NCBI RefSeq assembly: GCF_001418575.1
Contig: NZ_LIQR01000199.1
Location: 1 to 34,641, forward strand
Direction: 5' to 3'
Source of the DNA: Peterkaempfera griseoplana
Lineage (GTDB): Bacteria > Actinomycetota > Actinomycetes > Streptomycetales > Streptomycetaceae
DNA: 34,641 bases
In this document: positions 7,200 through 16,776 of the stretch, piece after piece
Layout of the letters: every line of letters begins with the position of its first letter
Numbering within the stretch: the stretch's first letter is position 1
Made by a program: the position numbers and the translations under genes
Notes under the pieces: generated by a model
What the model was told of the DNA's origin: nothing
Database searches by the model: none
The model's input: the letters and a program-made list of their open reading frames with translations, nothing else

Positions 7200-8321
7200 G
7201 TGCAGTCCAGGAACACCGCCGACCGTGCCGCGCAGACGCTGTTCCGCCCGTTCTCGGTGGGCAGCCTGACCGTCCCGAACCGCATCGTCATGGCGCCCAT
7301 GACCCGCGAGTTCTCACCCGGCGGTGTGCCCGGCGCCGATGTCGCGGAGTACTACGCGCGCCGCGCCGCGGGCGGCACCGGACTGATCGTCACCGAGGGA
7401 ACCTATGTCGACCACCCGTCGGCGGGCCTGAGCGACCGCGTGCCGCGTTTCCACGGTGAGGAGTCCCTGGCCGGCTGGGCCGCGGTGGCCGAGGCCGTCC
7501 ACCGCGAGGGCGGGCGGATCATCCCGCAGCTGTGGCATGTGGGCATGGCCAGGACCGCGGGCGCGCCGCCGTTCCCCGACGCCCCGGCGGTGGGCCCCTC
7601 CGGCATCGGGCTGGACGGCGCCGCGTCGGGCCGCGCCCTGACGCTGGGCGATCTGGACGACATCGTCGCGGCCTTCGCCACCGCGGCGGCCGCCGCGGTG
7701 CGCGCCGGCTTCGACGGGATCGAACTGCACGGCGCCCACGGATACCTCATCGACCAGTTCCTGTGGGAGGGCACCAACCGCCGCACCGACTCCTACGGGG
7801 GCGACCCGGTCGCCCGTACCCGGTTCGCGGCCGAGATCGTGGCCGCCTGCCGCGGCGCGGTCCCGGCCGACTTCCCGATCGTCTTCCGCACCTCCCAGTG
7901 GAAGATGGGCAACTACGACGCGCGCCTGGCCTCCACACCCGAGGAGCTGGAGGCGATCCTCACTCCGCTGGCCGTCGCGGGTGTGGACGTCTTCCACTCC
8001 TCCACGCGCCGCTACTGGCTGCCCGAGTTCGAGGGCTCCGACCTCAACCTGGCGGGCTGGACTCGGAAGCTCACCGGCAGGCCGGTCATCACCGTCGGAT
8101 CGGTGGGCCTGGACAACGAGTTCATCGCGGCGTTCCGCGGCGAGCAGGCCGGGGTCTCGGACATCCGTCCGCTGCTGGACCGGCTGGAGCGCGACGAGTT
8201 CGACCTGGTGGCCGTCGGGCGCGCGCTGATCGCGGACCCGGAGTGGGCCGCGAAGATCCGCGACGGTCGCGCCGGGGAGCTCGTACCCTTCTCGCCCGCC
8301 TTCCTCCGCTCCCTGCGCTGA
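7200..8321 (+). CDS. NADH:flavin oxidoreductase (Old Yellow Enzyme family)
   Basis: This 373-aa FMN-dependent ene-reductase is a TIM barrel. It shows the N-terminal LFRPFSVGSLTVPNRIVMAPMTR, the active-site HGAH motif (His177, His180) in GIELHGAHGYLIDQFLW, the adjacent NRRTDSYGGD, and the C-terminal VAVGRALIADPEW typical of FMN phosphate binding. Such enzymes reduce activated C=C bonds with NAD(P)H. The GTG at 7200 is chosen because GAGGAG lies 7 nt upstream and the protein then begins exactly at the family N terminus. It is single-domain, with no iron-sulfur extension, unlike 2,4-dienoyl-CoA reductase. It is convergent with the patatin-like gene, whose stop is only 30 bp away. Confidence 0.93.
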   Translation: MQSRNTADRAAQTLFRPFSVGSLTVPNRIVMAPMTREFSPGGVPGADVAEYYARRAAGGTGLIVTEGTYVDHPSAGLSDRVPRFHGEESLAGWAAVAEAVHREGGRIIPQLWHVGMARTAGAPPFPDAPAVGPSGIGLDGAASGRALTLGDLDDIVAAFATAAAAAVRAGFDGIELHGAHGYLIDQFLWEGTNRRTDSYGGDPVARTRFAAEIVAACRGAVPADFPIVFRTSQWKMGNYDARLASTPEELEAILTPLAVAGVDVFHSSTRRYWLPEFEGSDLNLAGWTRKLTGRPVITVGSVGLDNEFIAAFRGEQAGVSDIRPLLDRLERDEFDLVAVGRALIADPEWAAKIRDGRAGELVPFSPAFLRSLR

Positions 8322-8351
8322 TCCCGCACTCCCGGGCCGCCGCGCCGGGTG

Positions 8352-9191
8352 TCAGCCGTTCCAGACCTCGGCCACCGCGGCGGCCAGCGCGGTGGCCTGG
8401 GCGTGGCCCGCGCGGGCGGCGGCGGGCCGGCGTGCGTCGTCCACCATGTTGCGGCCCATCGCGCGGCGCGCGGCCCGGTCCGGGGTGAGGAGGGCGACGC
8501 CCGCCCCGTCCGCGGAGAGTTCGGCGGCCTGCTGCGCGGCGCTGGGGTGCGGCCCGACCGCGCGGGGGAGCGGTACGACCGCCAGCACCCGGCGGTACCC
8601 GCGTGCCAGCTGGAGGTTGGCCGTCGAGCGGCTGCCGCCGTCCATCCAGCGTCGGCCCGCGGCCTGGACGGGCGGCCATACGACGGGCACCGCGCAGCTG
8701 GCCGCCACTGCTTCGAGCAGCGTCACCCCGGAGTGCGAGTCGAACGCCTCGACCTGACCGGTCAGGGTGTCGACGGCGGCGATCCGCAGCTCCCGCGCGG
8801 GCCAGTCGTGTCTGCCGTCCAGGAGCACACCGACGGTCGAGAGGACGTCTGCCTCCGGGCCGGTACGGGCGCGCAGCGCCGCCCGGGCGAGGCGGGCCGT
8901 GGACCGCTGCGGGTCGCGGGAGCCGAGCGCGGCCCAGAGGTAGCGGGCCGTCCGCCCCGCCGTCACCGGCAGCCGGACCGCGTCGGCGCCGGAGAGCTGG
9001 CGCTCGTACAGCTCCCGGGCGGACACGCCGGACAGCAGTCGGGTTCCGAACACGGCTCCGGCGGAGCTGCCGATCACCACATCGGCACGGGCGGGGTCGA
9101 CCCCGGAGTCGGTGAGCCCGGCGAGCACCCCGGCCAGCCAGGCCCCGCCCACCGGTCCGCCGCCGCCGAGCACGAGTGCGGTGTCAGCCAC
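8352..9191 (-). CDS. Patatin-like phospholipase family protein
   Basis: This 279-aa serine lipid acyl hydrolase has all patatin elements. The oxyanion-hole glycine run is LGGGGPVGG (residues 8-16), the nucleophile motif is GSSAG with Ser43, and the dyad aspartate is Asp184 in a DGG motif. The expected activity is hydrolysis of phospholipid or neutral-lipid acyl esters. There is no signal peptide, so it probably acts at the inner face of the membrane. The start is GTG with GGAAGG 7 nt upstream. It is divergent from a TetR regulator, with twin 16-bp operators in the shared intergenic region. Confidence 0.9.
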   Translation of the reverse strand: MADTALVLGGGGPVGGAWLAGVLAGLTDSGVDPARADVVIGSSAGAVFGTRLLSGVSARELYERQLSGADAVRLPVTAGRTARYLWAALGSRDPQRSTARLARAALRARTGPEADVLSTVGVLLDGRHDWPARELRIAAVDTLTGQVEAFDSHSGVTLLEAVAASCAVPVVWPPVQAAGRRWMDGGSRSTANLQLARGYRRVLAVVPLPRAVGPHPSAAQQAAELSADGAGVALLTPDRAARRAMGRNMVDDARRPAAARAGHAQATALAAAVAEVWNG

Positions 9192-9252
9192 GTCTGCGCC
9201 TTCCGTGAGGGTCCGCGGGTGCCCGCGGACGTCCGCGGCCCCCTGGCAGCAG

Positions 9253-9316
9253 AAACGGGGATCAGTCCCCGGTTCTCTGCCGACGATAGCATTCGTACCG
9301 GGGAGTGCTCCCCGTT
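9253..9316. promoter_or_regulatory. Twin TetR operators in the patatin/TetR intergenic region
   Basis: Two copies of CGGGGA-N4-TCCCCG lie at 9256-9271 and 9299-9314, 43 bp centre to centre. In opposite orientations both extend to ACCGGGGA-S-TG-M-TCCCCGTT, so outer bases match as well. Spacing of about four helical turns places both on one DNA face. They lie between the divergent patatin (start 9191) and TetR (start 9336) genes and are the expected autoregulatory sites of that TetR protein. Confidence 0.72.
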
Positions 9317-9335
9317 ACGCTGACAAGACGGAGGC

Positions 9336-9995
9336 ATGGTGGGCGAACCGCCGACGGTGCGCCGGCGCGATGCGCTGCGCAACCGGCAGCTGCTGGTGGA
9401 GGCGGCCCGAGAGGTCTTCGCCGAACAGGGCCTGGACGCCCCGCTCGACGAGATCGCCCGGCGGGCGGGCGTCGGCAACGCCACGCTCTACCGCCACTTC
9501 CCGGGCCGCGCCGCCCTCGTCGACGAGGTCTTCTCCGGTGCGCTCGCGGAGACCACGGCGGCCGGCGAGCGGGCGCGGACCGCCGAGGACGCGTGGACGG
9601 GTCTGACCGGGTATCTGCACACCGTCTTCGCGGGCCTGGCCGCGGACCGCGGTACCAACGACCTGATGACCACCGGCCTGGAGGGCGTCACCTCGCTGGA
9701 GGCCGTCCATGCGCACAACCGGGAGACCGTCGGCGGGCTGCTCCGCCGCGCCCGCCGGCAGGGCACCGTCCGCGCGGACGTCACCACCGAGGACCTGCTG
9801 TTCGCCCTGGCGGCGCTGGGCCGGGCGGTCCCGGCGCTCACCGCGGTCGCGCCGGAGGGCTGGCGGCGCCCGCTGGACCTGCTGCTCGACGGACTGCGCG
9901 CCGGCCCCACCGCGACGCCACTGCCCGCATCCGCCCTCACCGCGGGCCAGCTCGGTGAGGTGCTGCTCAACCTGGGTCGGCAGCGGCAGAGTTGA
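9336..9995 (+). CDS. TetR/AcrR family transcriptional regulator
   Basis: This 219-aa repressor-type protein has an N-terminal TetR HTH at about residues 12-62. It contains RQLLVEAAREVFAEQG, then PLDEIARRAGVGNATLYRHF, the conserved recognition-helix region. The C-terminal ligand-binding domain is all-helical and Ala/Leu-rich. The ATG is preceded by ACGGAGGC. Two strong inverted repeats upstream (9256-9271, 9299-9314) are probable binding sites, implying autoregulation and control of the divergent patatin-like gene. The ligand is unknown and could be an acyl chain or lipid-derived molecule given the neighbour. Downstream are only decayed genes. Confidence 0.92.
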   Translation: MVGEPPTVRRRDALRNRQLLVEAAREVFAEQGLDAPLDEIARRAGVGNATLYRHFPGRAALVDEVFSGALAETTAAGERARTAEDAWTGLTGYLHTVFAGLAADRGTNDLMTTGLEGVTSLEAVHAHNRETVGGLLRRARRQGTVRADVTTEDLLFALAALGRAVPALTAVAPEGWRRPLDLLLDGLRAGPTATPLPASALTAGQLGEVLLNLGRQRQS

Positions 9996-10044
9996 TGCCC
10001 TGACGGGACGTCCGGACCGCGTCCGCCTCGGGCCGGCTGTCACA

Positions 10045-10290
10045 TACGAGCCTCCGGCGGGACTCCATGCGGCTCCCCTGACAGGCCGACGGGAGCGCGC
10101 GAGTCATGCCCTTCACGCCCTGACCCCGACAGGTCTGCGGCCGGACGACAACGTGACGGTCGCGACCACCGACCTCGACACATACGCCGACGACGCACCG
10201 CGGCTCCTCGACCGCGCCCACATCACCAGTGCGGCGCCGGCCGGCCACAGCTACGGCGGGACGGTGATCGCCGCGGCCGCCGATCGCGCT
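10045..10290 (+). pseudogene. Alpha/beta-hydrolase fragment
   Basis: One frame encodes a short stretch resembling the middle of esterase-like alpha/beta hydrolases: PLTGRRERASHALHALTPTG, then TTDLDTYADDAPRLLDRA and the nucleophile elbow PAGHSYGGTVIAAAADRA. In intact relatives these motifs sit in a protein of about 230-280 residues. Here the N-terminal strands and everything after the elbow helix are missing, and the frame runs directly into a degraded LuxR gene. It is interpreted as a dead gene fragment left by deletion. Confidence 0.6.
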
Positions 10291-10392
10291 GACGCCCGAG
10301 GAGAACGGGGGCGGCGTCCGGGCCCCTGTCAGTGGCAGGGGGCGAGGGCGTCCGACAGCTTCGCACGGTCGGCCCGCACGACCGGGGCGTCC

Positions 10393-11356
10393 ATGTCGAG
10401 CGCCCCGGGGATGGACAACATCCGTGCCCTCGCGCGCCGTCCGGACGCGGTCAGTCTGCTCAGCCAGTCGACCGGCGGCCGCAACACCGAAAGTGTCTAC
10501 TATCGCGACATCCTCGCCCCCGCGGGCCTCGCGGACGAACTGCGCGTCACGCTCAAGGCGGACGGGCACACATGGGGCCTCCTCGTGCTCTGCCGGGCGC
10601 CCGACGCCCGTCCGTTCAGCCCGGCGGAGAGACACAGGGCCGCCGCTGTCGGCGCATCCGGTGCCATCGCCCTGCGCCGGGCCCTGCTCCTCGCCGGAAC
10701 GGACGACGCCGCGACCCCGGACGCCCCAGGACTCGTCGTCGCCGACCGGGACGGGCGTGTCCTGTCCTCAAGTCCGACGGCCGACTACTGGCTCGCCCGG
10801 ATCACCGAGCACCACCGCTCCCCGCAGACACCCACCGCCTACGCCCTGTCCGCCGTCCTGAGCCGGGCCCGGCACGGCGAGCCGGGAGCCCCGGCGTCGG
10901 CCCGTGCCCGTGCGCTCAACGGCCGCTGGATCACCATGAACGCCTGGCAGCAGGGACCCCCCGGTGAAGAGATCACCTACGCGGCCATCACCCCGAGCCA
11001 GCCCACCGAACTGGCAGCCCTCGTCCTGGACAGCTACGGCCTCTCCCCCCGTGAGCGCGACGTCACGCAGCAGGTGCTCCACGGCCGGTTCGACGCACGA
11101 GATCTCCGCAGCCCTCCACATCACCGAGTACACGGTCCAGGACCATCTGCGGAAGATCTTCGACAAGACCGGGGTCCGCAGCCGGAGGGAACTCACCACG
11201 ACTCTCTTCACCCGGCACTACCTGCCCTTCCTCGCGCATCCACCGCTGTCCACGGACGGCCGGCTCCTCACGAGCCCGGGCACCGGGGCAGCGGGCCCTG
11301 CCCAACGACCTGGAGTGCGGACGCCGTCCCGAGAGCCGTCCCTGTTCCGCGCGTGA
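10393..11356 (+). pseudogene. LuxR family regulator, N-truncated and frameshifted
   Basis: The frame from about 10393 encodes a GAF-like sensory region (AGLADELRVTLKADGHTWGLLVL, then ARPFSPAERHRAAAV), a linker, and the start of a LuxR HTH (LDSYGLSPRERDVTQQVLHG). The rest of the HTH continues in the next frame from about 11093 (THEISAALHITEYTVQDHLRKIF and TGVRSRRELTTTLF). A net -2 or +1 change near 11090-11100 therefore splits the DNA-binding domain. Relatives have about 100 more residues before the GAF-like part, so the N terminus is lost too. The remnant could not make a normal HTH unless a programmed frameshift operates, which seems unlikely given the truncation. Confidence 0.75.
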
Positions 11357-11441
11357 CGGGCGAGTTGCCCGGCGGCCGGGCCGGGGCCGGTGTACCGGGG
11401 CGGCGCGCAGGCCGGCACGTGGTGGGCGGGGCGGAAGGTCC

Positions 11442-11490
11442 GCTGCGGGGCCGCACCCGGAGTGCCCCGTTCCCCGGGTGCGGCCGCAGC
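11442..11490 (-). terminator. Hairpin terminator of the 2-methylisoborneol operon
   Basis: The arms at 11442-11460 and 11474-11490 pair over about 17 bp with a 2-nt bulge, around a 13-nt loop. The hairpin lies 67 bp beyond the methyltransferase stop. There is no U-tract. Confidence 0.65.
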
Positions 11491-11556
11491 GGATCCACCG
11501 CTCGCGGACCGTCCGGATGGGACGGGCCGCGGGCGGGTCGGTCAGCGAGGGGGTGC

Positions 11557-12426
11557 TCAGACCCGGTCGGCCACGATCAGCAGGTACTGGAAGCTGCCGT
11601 TCCGGTAGGCCGTCAGGAACGTGTCCTCGATGCCCGTGACCAGGTGCTCCGCCTGCTTGCGCAGTTCCCAGTACGGGATGGTGGCATCGGTCAGGTCCTG
11701 CACATGGACGGGTACGAGGCGGTTGGCGGCCATGGCCCGGAAGTAGGCCGACCGGGGGTGGATGTCGCAGATGTAGTGGGAGTTGATGAGGGAGACCTCG
11801 CGCGAGGCCCGTCCGTAGGTGTCGTTGTAGCAGCCGGTGACCGTCACATAGCGCCCGCCCCGGCGCAGCAGCCGGGCGTGCTCGGCGAACAGCAGGTCCA
11901 GTTCGACGTACATGGTGGACTCGTTGTTCCAGGACGCCGCGTACGCCCCGGTGCGGAAGCCGGTGTCGAGCATGTTGCGGTGGTGGTACCGCACCTTGTC
12001 GCTGATGCTCCGCTTACGGGCCTGTTCGTTGGCGAAGTCGGCCTGCTTGCGCGAGATGGTGACGCCGTCGGCGTGGCAGCCGTACCGCAGATGGGCCACG
12101 ACGCTGCCGCCGCCGCGCCCGCAGCCGGCGTCGAAGACCCGGTCGGTGGGGGCGAGCGGCCCCAGGTGACCGGCGAGCAGGTCGGCCTGGGCCTGTTCCA
12201 GCCGGTGCAGCTCGGCGGTGATCCGCGTCCGGCGGCGGGCCGGGTCCGGCTCGTCGAGCACGGACCAGTCGGCCTCACCGATGCCGTAGTGGTGGTGGTA
12301 GAGGTCGTCGATCTTCCCGAGTTCGACGTTGACCGGGTTCTCCTCGGCGTTCCAGTAGTCCGCGACGCGGTTCTGGTACGTGGACTGGGTCGGCACCGGC
12401 GCTGTGGTGGTGTCGGCGGTCGTCAA
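11557..12426 (-). CDS. Geranyl diphosphate 2-C-methyltransferase
   Basis: This 289-aa SAM-dependent methyltransferase carries motif I at residues 97-107 (VFDAGCGRGGG). Family signatures of the 2-MIB pathway enzyme include YQNRVADYWNAEENPVNVELG, YHHHYGIGEADW, WNNESTMYVEL and the GCYNDTYGR segment. It methylates C2 of geranyl diphosphate to give 2-methylgeranyl diphosphate, the substrate of the adjacent 2-methylisoborneol synthase. The start is TTG, backed by GAGGAG 6 nt upstream. The gene is third in the shell-cyclase-methyltransferase order, 60 bp after the cyclase, and is followed by a hairpin. It corresponds to mtf of the cyanobacterial 2-MIB operon. It lacks the long disordered N-terminal tail of the cyclase, so it probably works outside the shell. 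Confidence 0.95.
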   Translation of the reverse strand: MTTADTTTAPVPTQSTYQNRVADYWNAEENPVNVELGKIDDLYHHHYGIGEADWSVLDEPDPARRRTRITAELHRLEQAQADLLAGHLGPLAPTDRVFDAGCGRGGGSVVAHLRYGCHADGVTISRKQADFANEQARKRSISDKVRYHHRNMLDTGFRTGAYAASWNNESTMYVELDLLFAEHARLLRRGGRYVTVTGCYNDTYGRASREVSLINSHYICDIHPRSAYFRAMAANRLVPVHVQDLTDATIPYWELRKQAEHLVTGIEDTFLTAYRNGSFQYLLIVADRV

Positions 12427-12486
12427 CGTTTGCTCCTCATGGTTGTACTGGTGAACTGGAACCGGAAGTGGTCGGGCAGCTGGGAC

Positions 12487-13661
12487 CTACCAGTAGTTCG
12501 GCAGGTGGTAGCGGTGGGAGTTGGTGGCGTGCCACTCGTGGTTGCCGGCGACCCAGGCCGCGAGCCCCTCGGCGTAGCGCGCGACGACCGGGGAGGTGGC
12601 GGACAGCTCCGCGGACTCCTCCTCGAAGGCCTGCATGACGCGGTTGTGGACCTCGACCGCCCGCAGATAGGCGGTCCTGAGCCCGCACTTCTCCCTGGCC
12701 GCGATCACCTGGGGGAGATTGAGATGGGTGGGGTCGTGGGCCAGCTCCTTGGTGAAGGAGTACAGGTCGTTGACGATGGTGGTGGCGTTGCAGGCGAGTG
12801 CGGTGATCCGCTGGATCTCGGGCCGGGAGTAGACGGCCTCGGGCAGTTCGTAGCCGTCCACGGCGTCCACGATCGACAGACAGGGGCGGAAGTTGTTGAA
12901 CTGCCGCATCACCAGGTACTCCCAGACCTCGGGCACATGTCCGGTCTCGGTCCAGGCGGCCTCGGCGAGGTACCCGAGGTGGAGACGGGCGATGTCGTGC
13001 ACAAAGCGGGTCGACTGGCTGGGCGTGGCGAAGGCGGCGTAGTCCCTCAGCGCCAGGTGGTACGAGCGCAGCGGCCCGTCCGCCTGCATCCCGAGCCGCC
13101 ACTGCTCCTCCAGCTCGGGGGTGCCGTGGTACGGGTCGATGGCCGACTGGGCCATGATCAGCCGGCCGCCCAGGCCGCGCGGCGAACCGCCCTTGCCCTC
13201 GTTCTCGCAGTAGCAGTCGTCGACCAGGTTCTCGGCCAGCAGCAGCTCACCGGCCACGGTGAGGCGTTCCAGGTCGGCCGCGCCCGGGTGCTGGAGTACG
13301 ACGGCCCGGCCGACCTGGAACCCGGCGAAGTCCTCCAGCCAGGCCGGGGGGAACAGGTCGAACCGGCGGGCCCAGTCCTCCAGCCTGCGGTCGACCTCCC
13401 TGACCTTCCCGGGGTCGGCGGGTACCGCGGGCCGGTACCGCAGCCCGGGGACGGGCCCGCCGCGCCGGGCCGGGCGTACGGTGCGGGACAGGCTCGGCGG
13501 ACCCGGCAGACGGCAGCGAGGGACGGAGGGGGCGCCGCCCGAGGACGCTCCGGGCACGGGTGCTCCGGCGGGTGCTCCGGCCGCAGGGACGCCGGCCGAG
13601 GGGGCGGCCCCGGCCGCGGCGGTGTCCGGCGGACCGGAGGGGACGGATCCGGTGGGTGCGC

Positions 13662-13665
<4 letters not shown>
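12487..13665 (-). CDS. 2-methylisoborneol synthase (class I terpene cyclase, encapsulin cargo)
   Basis: This 392-aa terpene cyclase converts 2-methylgeranyl diphosphate to 2-methylisoborneol. The Mg-binding acidic motif is DDCYCEN (149-155), the variant seen in 2-MIB synthases instead of DDxxD, and the NSE triad is NDLYSFTKE (299-307). The C terminus has the [10 protein letters not shown] arginine-tyrosine element. Residues 1-100 are a Pro/Ala/Gly-rich disordered tail with an isolated basic and hydrophobic island ([13 protein letters not shown], 48-60). In family 2B encapsulin systems such a tail directs cargo into the shell. Its ATG overlaps the shell gene's TGA (ATGA, 13662-13665), implying translational coupling. 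It corresponds to mic of cyanobacteria. Confidence 0.96.
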
Positions 13666-15107
<1,442 letters not shown>

Positions 15108-15915
15108 ATTCCCTCCCGGTTCGGAACTGGTGCACGAATGGATGCAGACGTGTGCGGGGGAGCACGGAGAAGACGTGCCGGTGCTGCCGGCCGGGGCGAA
15201 GAAAATTGTTACGAATCCGGGGCGACCGCGTCGTCATTTGCTTCTTCGCCGCCTCGCTGCGCACACGTGGTGATCACGGGTGGATACATGCTCCCTGGAC
15301 GAAGCAACTATTCCGGCTCGTGCTCGGAAAACAGAGCGGGAGGGGGGCGCTTATTCGGCCGGGGGGCGCGGGAACGCCGAGGGCGCGCAGTCGGGGCCCA
15401 GGCGCGCCCCATGGCGGGACATCCGTCCGGCTGATGCGTCTTGGCGGTTCTGAGCTGCGGAAACGCGGCGTTCCGCGATCGAGGGCGAGTGCCGGCCCAC
15501 CCACGGGGGCCGGGCGGCTGTCGCTGTTCCAAGTGGCGTGCGTACCGCTGCGGGCAGCCGGTATGCCACCGGCCCATATCCCTCCCGCCGCACTGTCGGC
15601 AGGTTATTGAATATGGTGATAGGACGTTTTCAGCGAAAGGGCGACCGGGGATTCGGGACGGGTGCGTCCACGCGCGGATATGCGCGGCACCCGATCCGGT
15701 GGTTTGTCCCCGGTTTCGGCCGTTGCGAAGTCCGGCGCGGGGTGGCGGCGCGCGAGGTCCGCTGATTTCCGGGTGCCCGTCGGCGGTGTGCGCGGGACAT
15801 GCATGCGACGGCCGCACCCGGCAGTCCCCCGGGTGCGGCCGTCGTCGTTTGCTGTCTGGAGTTGTACGGGACCGGCACAGGAGGTGCGCGGGCCCGGAGC
15901 CGTCCCGGGCCCGGC
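15108..15915. promoter_or_regulatory. 808-bp intergenic region upstream of the encapsulin/2-MIB operon
   Basis: No convincing gene was found. The region must hold the promoter of the minus-strand encapsulin operon. AT-richer islands lie near 15195-15250, 15290-15330 and 15590-15640. GGCGAAGAA (15195-15203) and TTCTTCGCC (15242-15250) form a 9-bp inverted repeat flanking a 38-nt AT-richer interval, a candidate regulatory dyad about 90-145 bp upstream of the shell GTG. The right end holds the ABC operon terminator (15805-15845). No exact promoter can be named with confidence. Confidence 0.45.
15805..15845 (-). terminator. Hairpin terminator of the ABC transporter operon
   Basis: A 15-16 bp stem (15806-15821 with 15829-15844) surrounds the loop CAGTCCC. 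It lies about 70 bp after the permease stop. There is no U-tract on the minus strand. Confidence 0.7.
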
Positions 15916-16776
15916 TCAGCGGGCCAGGCGTCCCAGGAGGGCCGAGGCCGAGACGATCCCGAGGGCGGCGGCCAGGGCGAGCACGCCGAAGTCCGCCGCC
16001 AGGTGGGCATGGACGCCCAGCAGCAGGCCGCGCAGCGCGTCCACCTGGTAGCTCAACGGGTTGATCCTGCTGATCGCCCGCAGCCAGCCGGGCATCACCG
16101 CGACCGGGTAGAGGGCGTTGGAGCCGAAGAACAGCGGCATGGTGATGGCCTGCCCGATGCCCATCAGCCGGTCCCGGGTGAGCACCACACCGGCGATGGT
16201 CATGGAGAGGCAGGAGAAGAACGCCGAGCCCAGCACCACCACGGCCGCGACACCCAGCAGCCGCAGCGGGTTCCAGGTCAGCCCGACGCCCAACAGGGCG
16301 GCGATGACGATCACCACCACCGCCTGGATCACCGACTTCACCCCTGCGGCGAACGCCTTGCCGGTCACCAGGGCGGCCCTCGGCGTCGGGGTGACCAGCA
16401 GTTTGGTGAGGACGCCGGAGTCCCGCTCCCAGATGATCATGATCCCGTAGAAGATGGCGATGAACATCGCGGACTGGGCGATGATCCCCGGCGCCAGGTA
16501 GTCCAGGTACGGGATGCCGCCGGTGGGGATCGCCCGGATCCGGGTGAAGGTCTCGCCGAAGATCAGCAGCCACAGGGCGGGCTGCACCGCCCGGGTGTAC
16601 AGCTCGGTCCGGTCGTGGCGCAGCTTCTGCAGCTCCACCACGCACATGGCGCCCACCCGGGCGGGTGCCTGCCGCCACCCCGGCCGGACCGGAGGGGCGG
16701 TGAACAGCAGCCGCGGTTCGGCCGCCGGGCGCGGCTCAGCCGACACGCGAGGCGGTGCGGCGGGTGCGTCGGACAT
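15916..16776 (-). CDS. ABC-2 type transporter permease
   Basis: This 286-aa integral membrane protein resembles DrrB/ABC-2 permeases. It has a cytosolic N-terminal tail of about 45 residues, then about six hydrophobic segments: LYTRAVQPALWLLIFGETF, YLAPGIIAQSAMFIAIFYGI, VVVIVIAALLGVGL, LLGVAAVVVLGSAFFSCLSM, a further helix after MGIGQAITMPLFF, and a C-terminal helix. The short RDSGVLTKLLVTPTPR loop after TM2 is the typical coupling region of this family. With the ATPase encoded just upstream (41-bp overlap) it would form an exporter of hydrophobic compounds. Its proximity to the 2-MIB genes is suggestive, but they belong to a separate transcription unit about 0.8 kb away. Confidence 0.9.
   Translation of the reverse strand: MSDAPAAPPRVSAEPRPAAEPRLLFTAPPVRPGWRQAPARVGAMCVVELQKLRHDRTELYTRAVQPALWLLIFGETFTRIRAIPTGGIPYLDYLAPGIIAQSAMFIAIFYGIMIIWERDSGVLTKLLVTPTPRAALVTGKAFAAGVKSVIQAVVVIVIAALLGVGLTWNPLRLLGVAAVVVLGSAFFSCLSMTIAGVVLTRDRLMGIGQAITMPLFFGSNALYPVAVMPGWLRAISRINPLSYQVDALRGLLLGVHAHLAADFGVLALAAALGIVSASALLGRLAR

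Noticed and set aside
15351-15593. A short minus-strand frame upstream of the encapsulin gene
   Set aside because: It shows no start-site signal, no domain resemblance and atypical Arg/Pro-rich composition.
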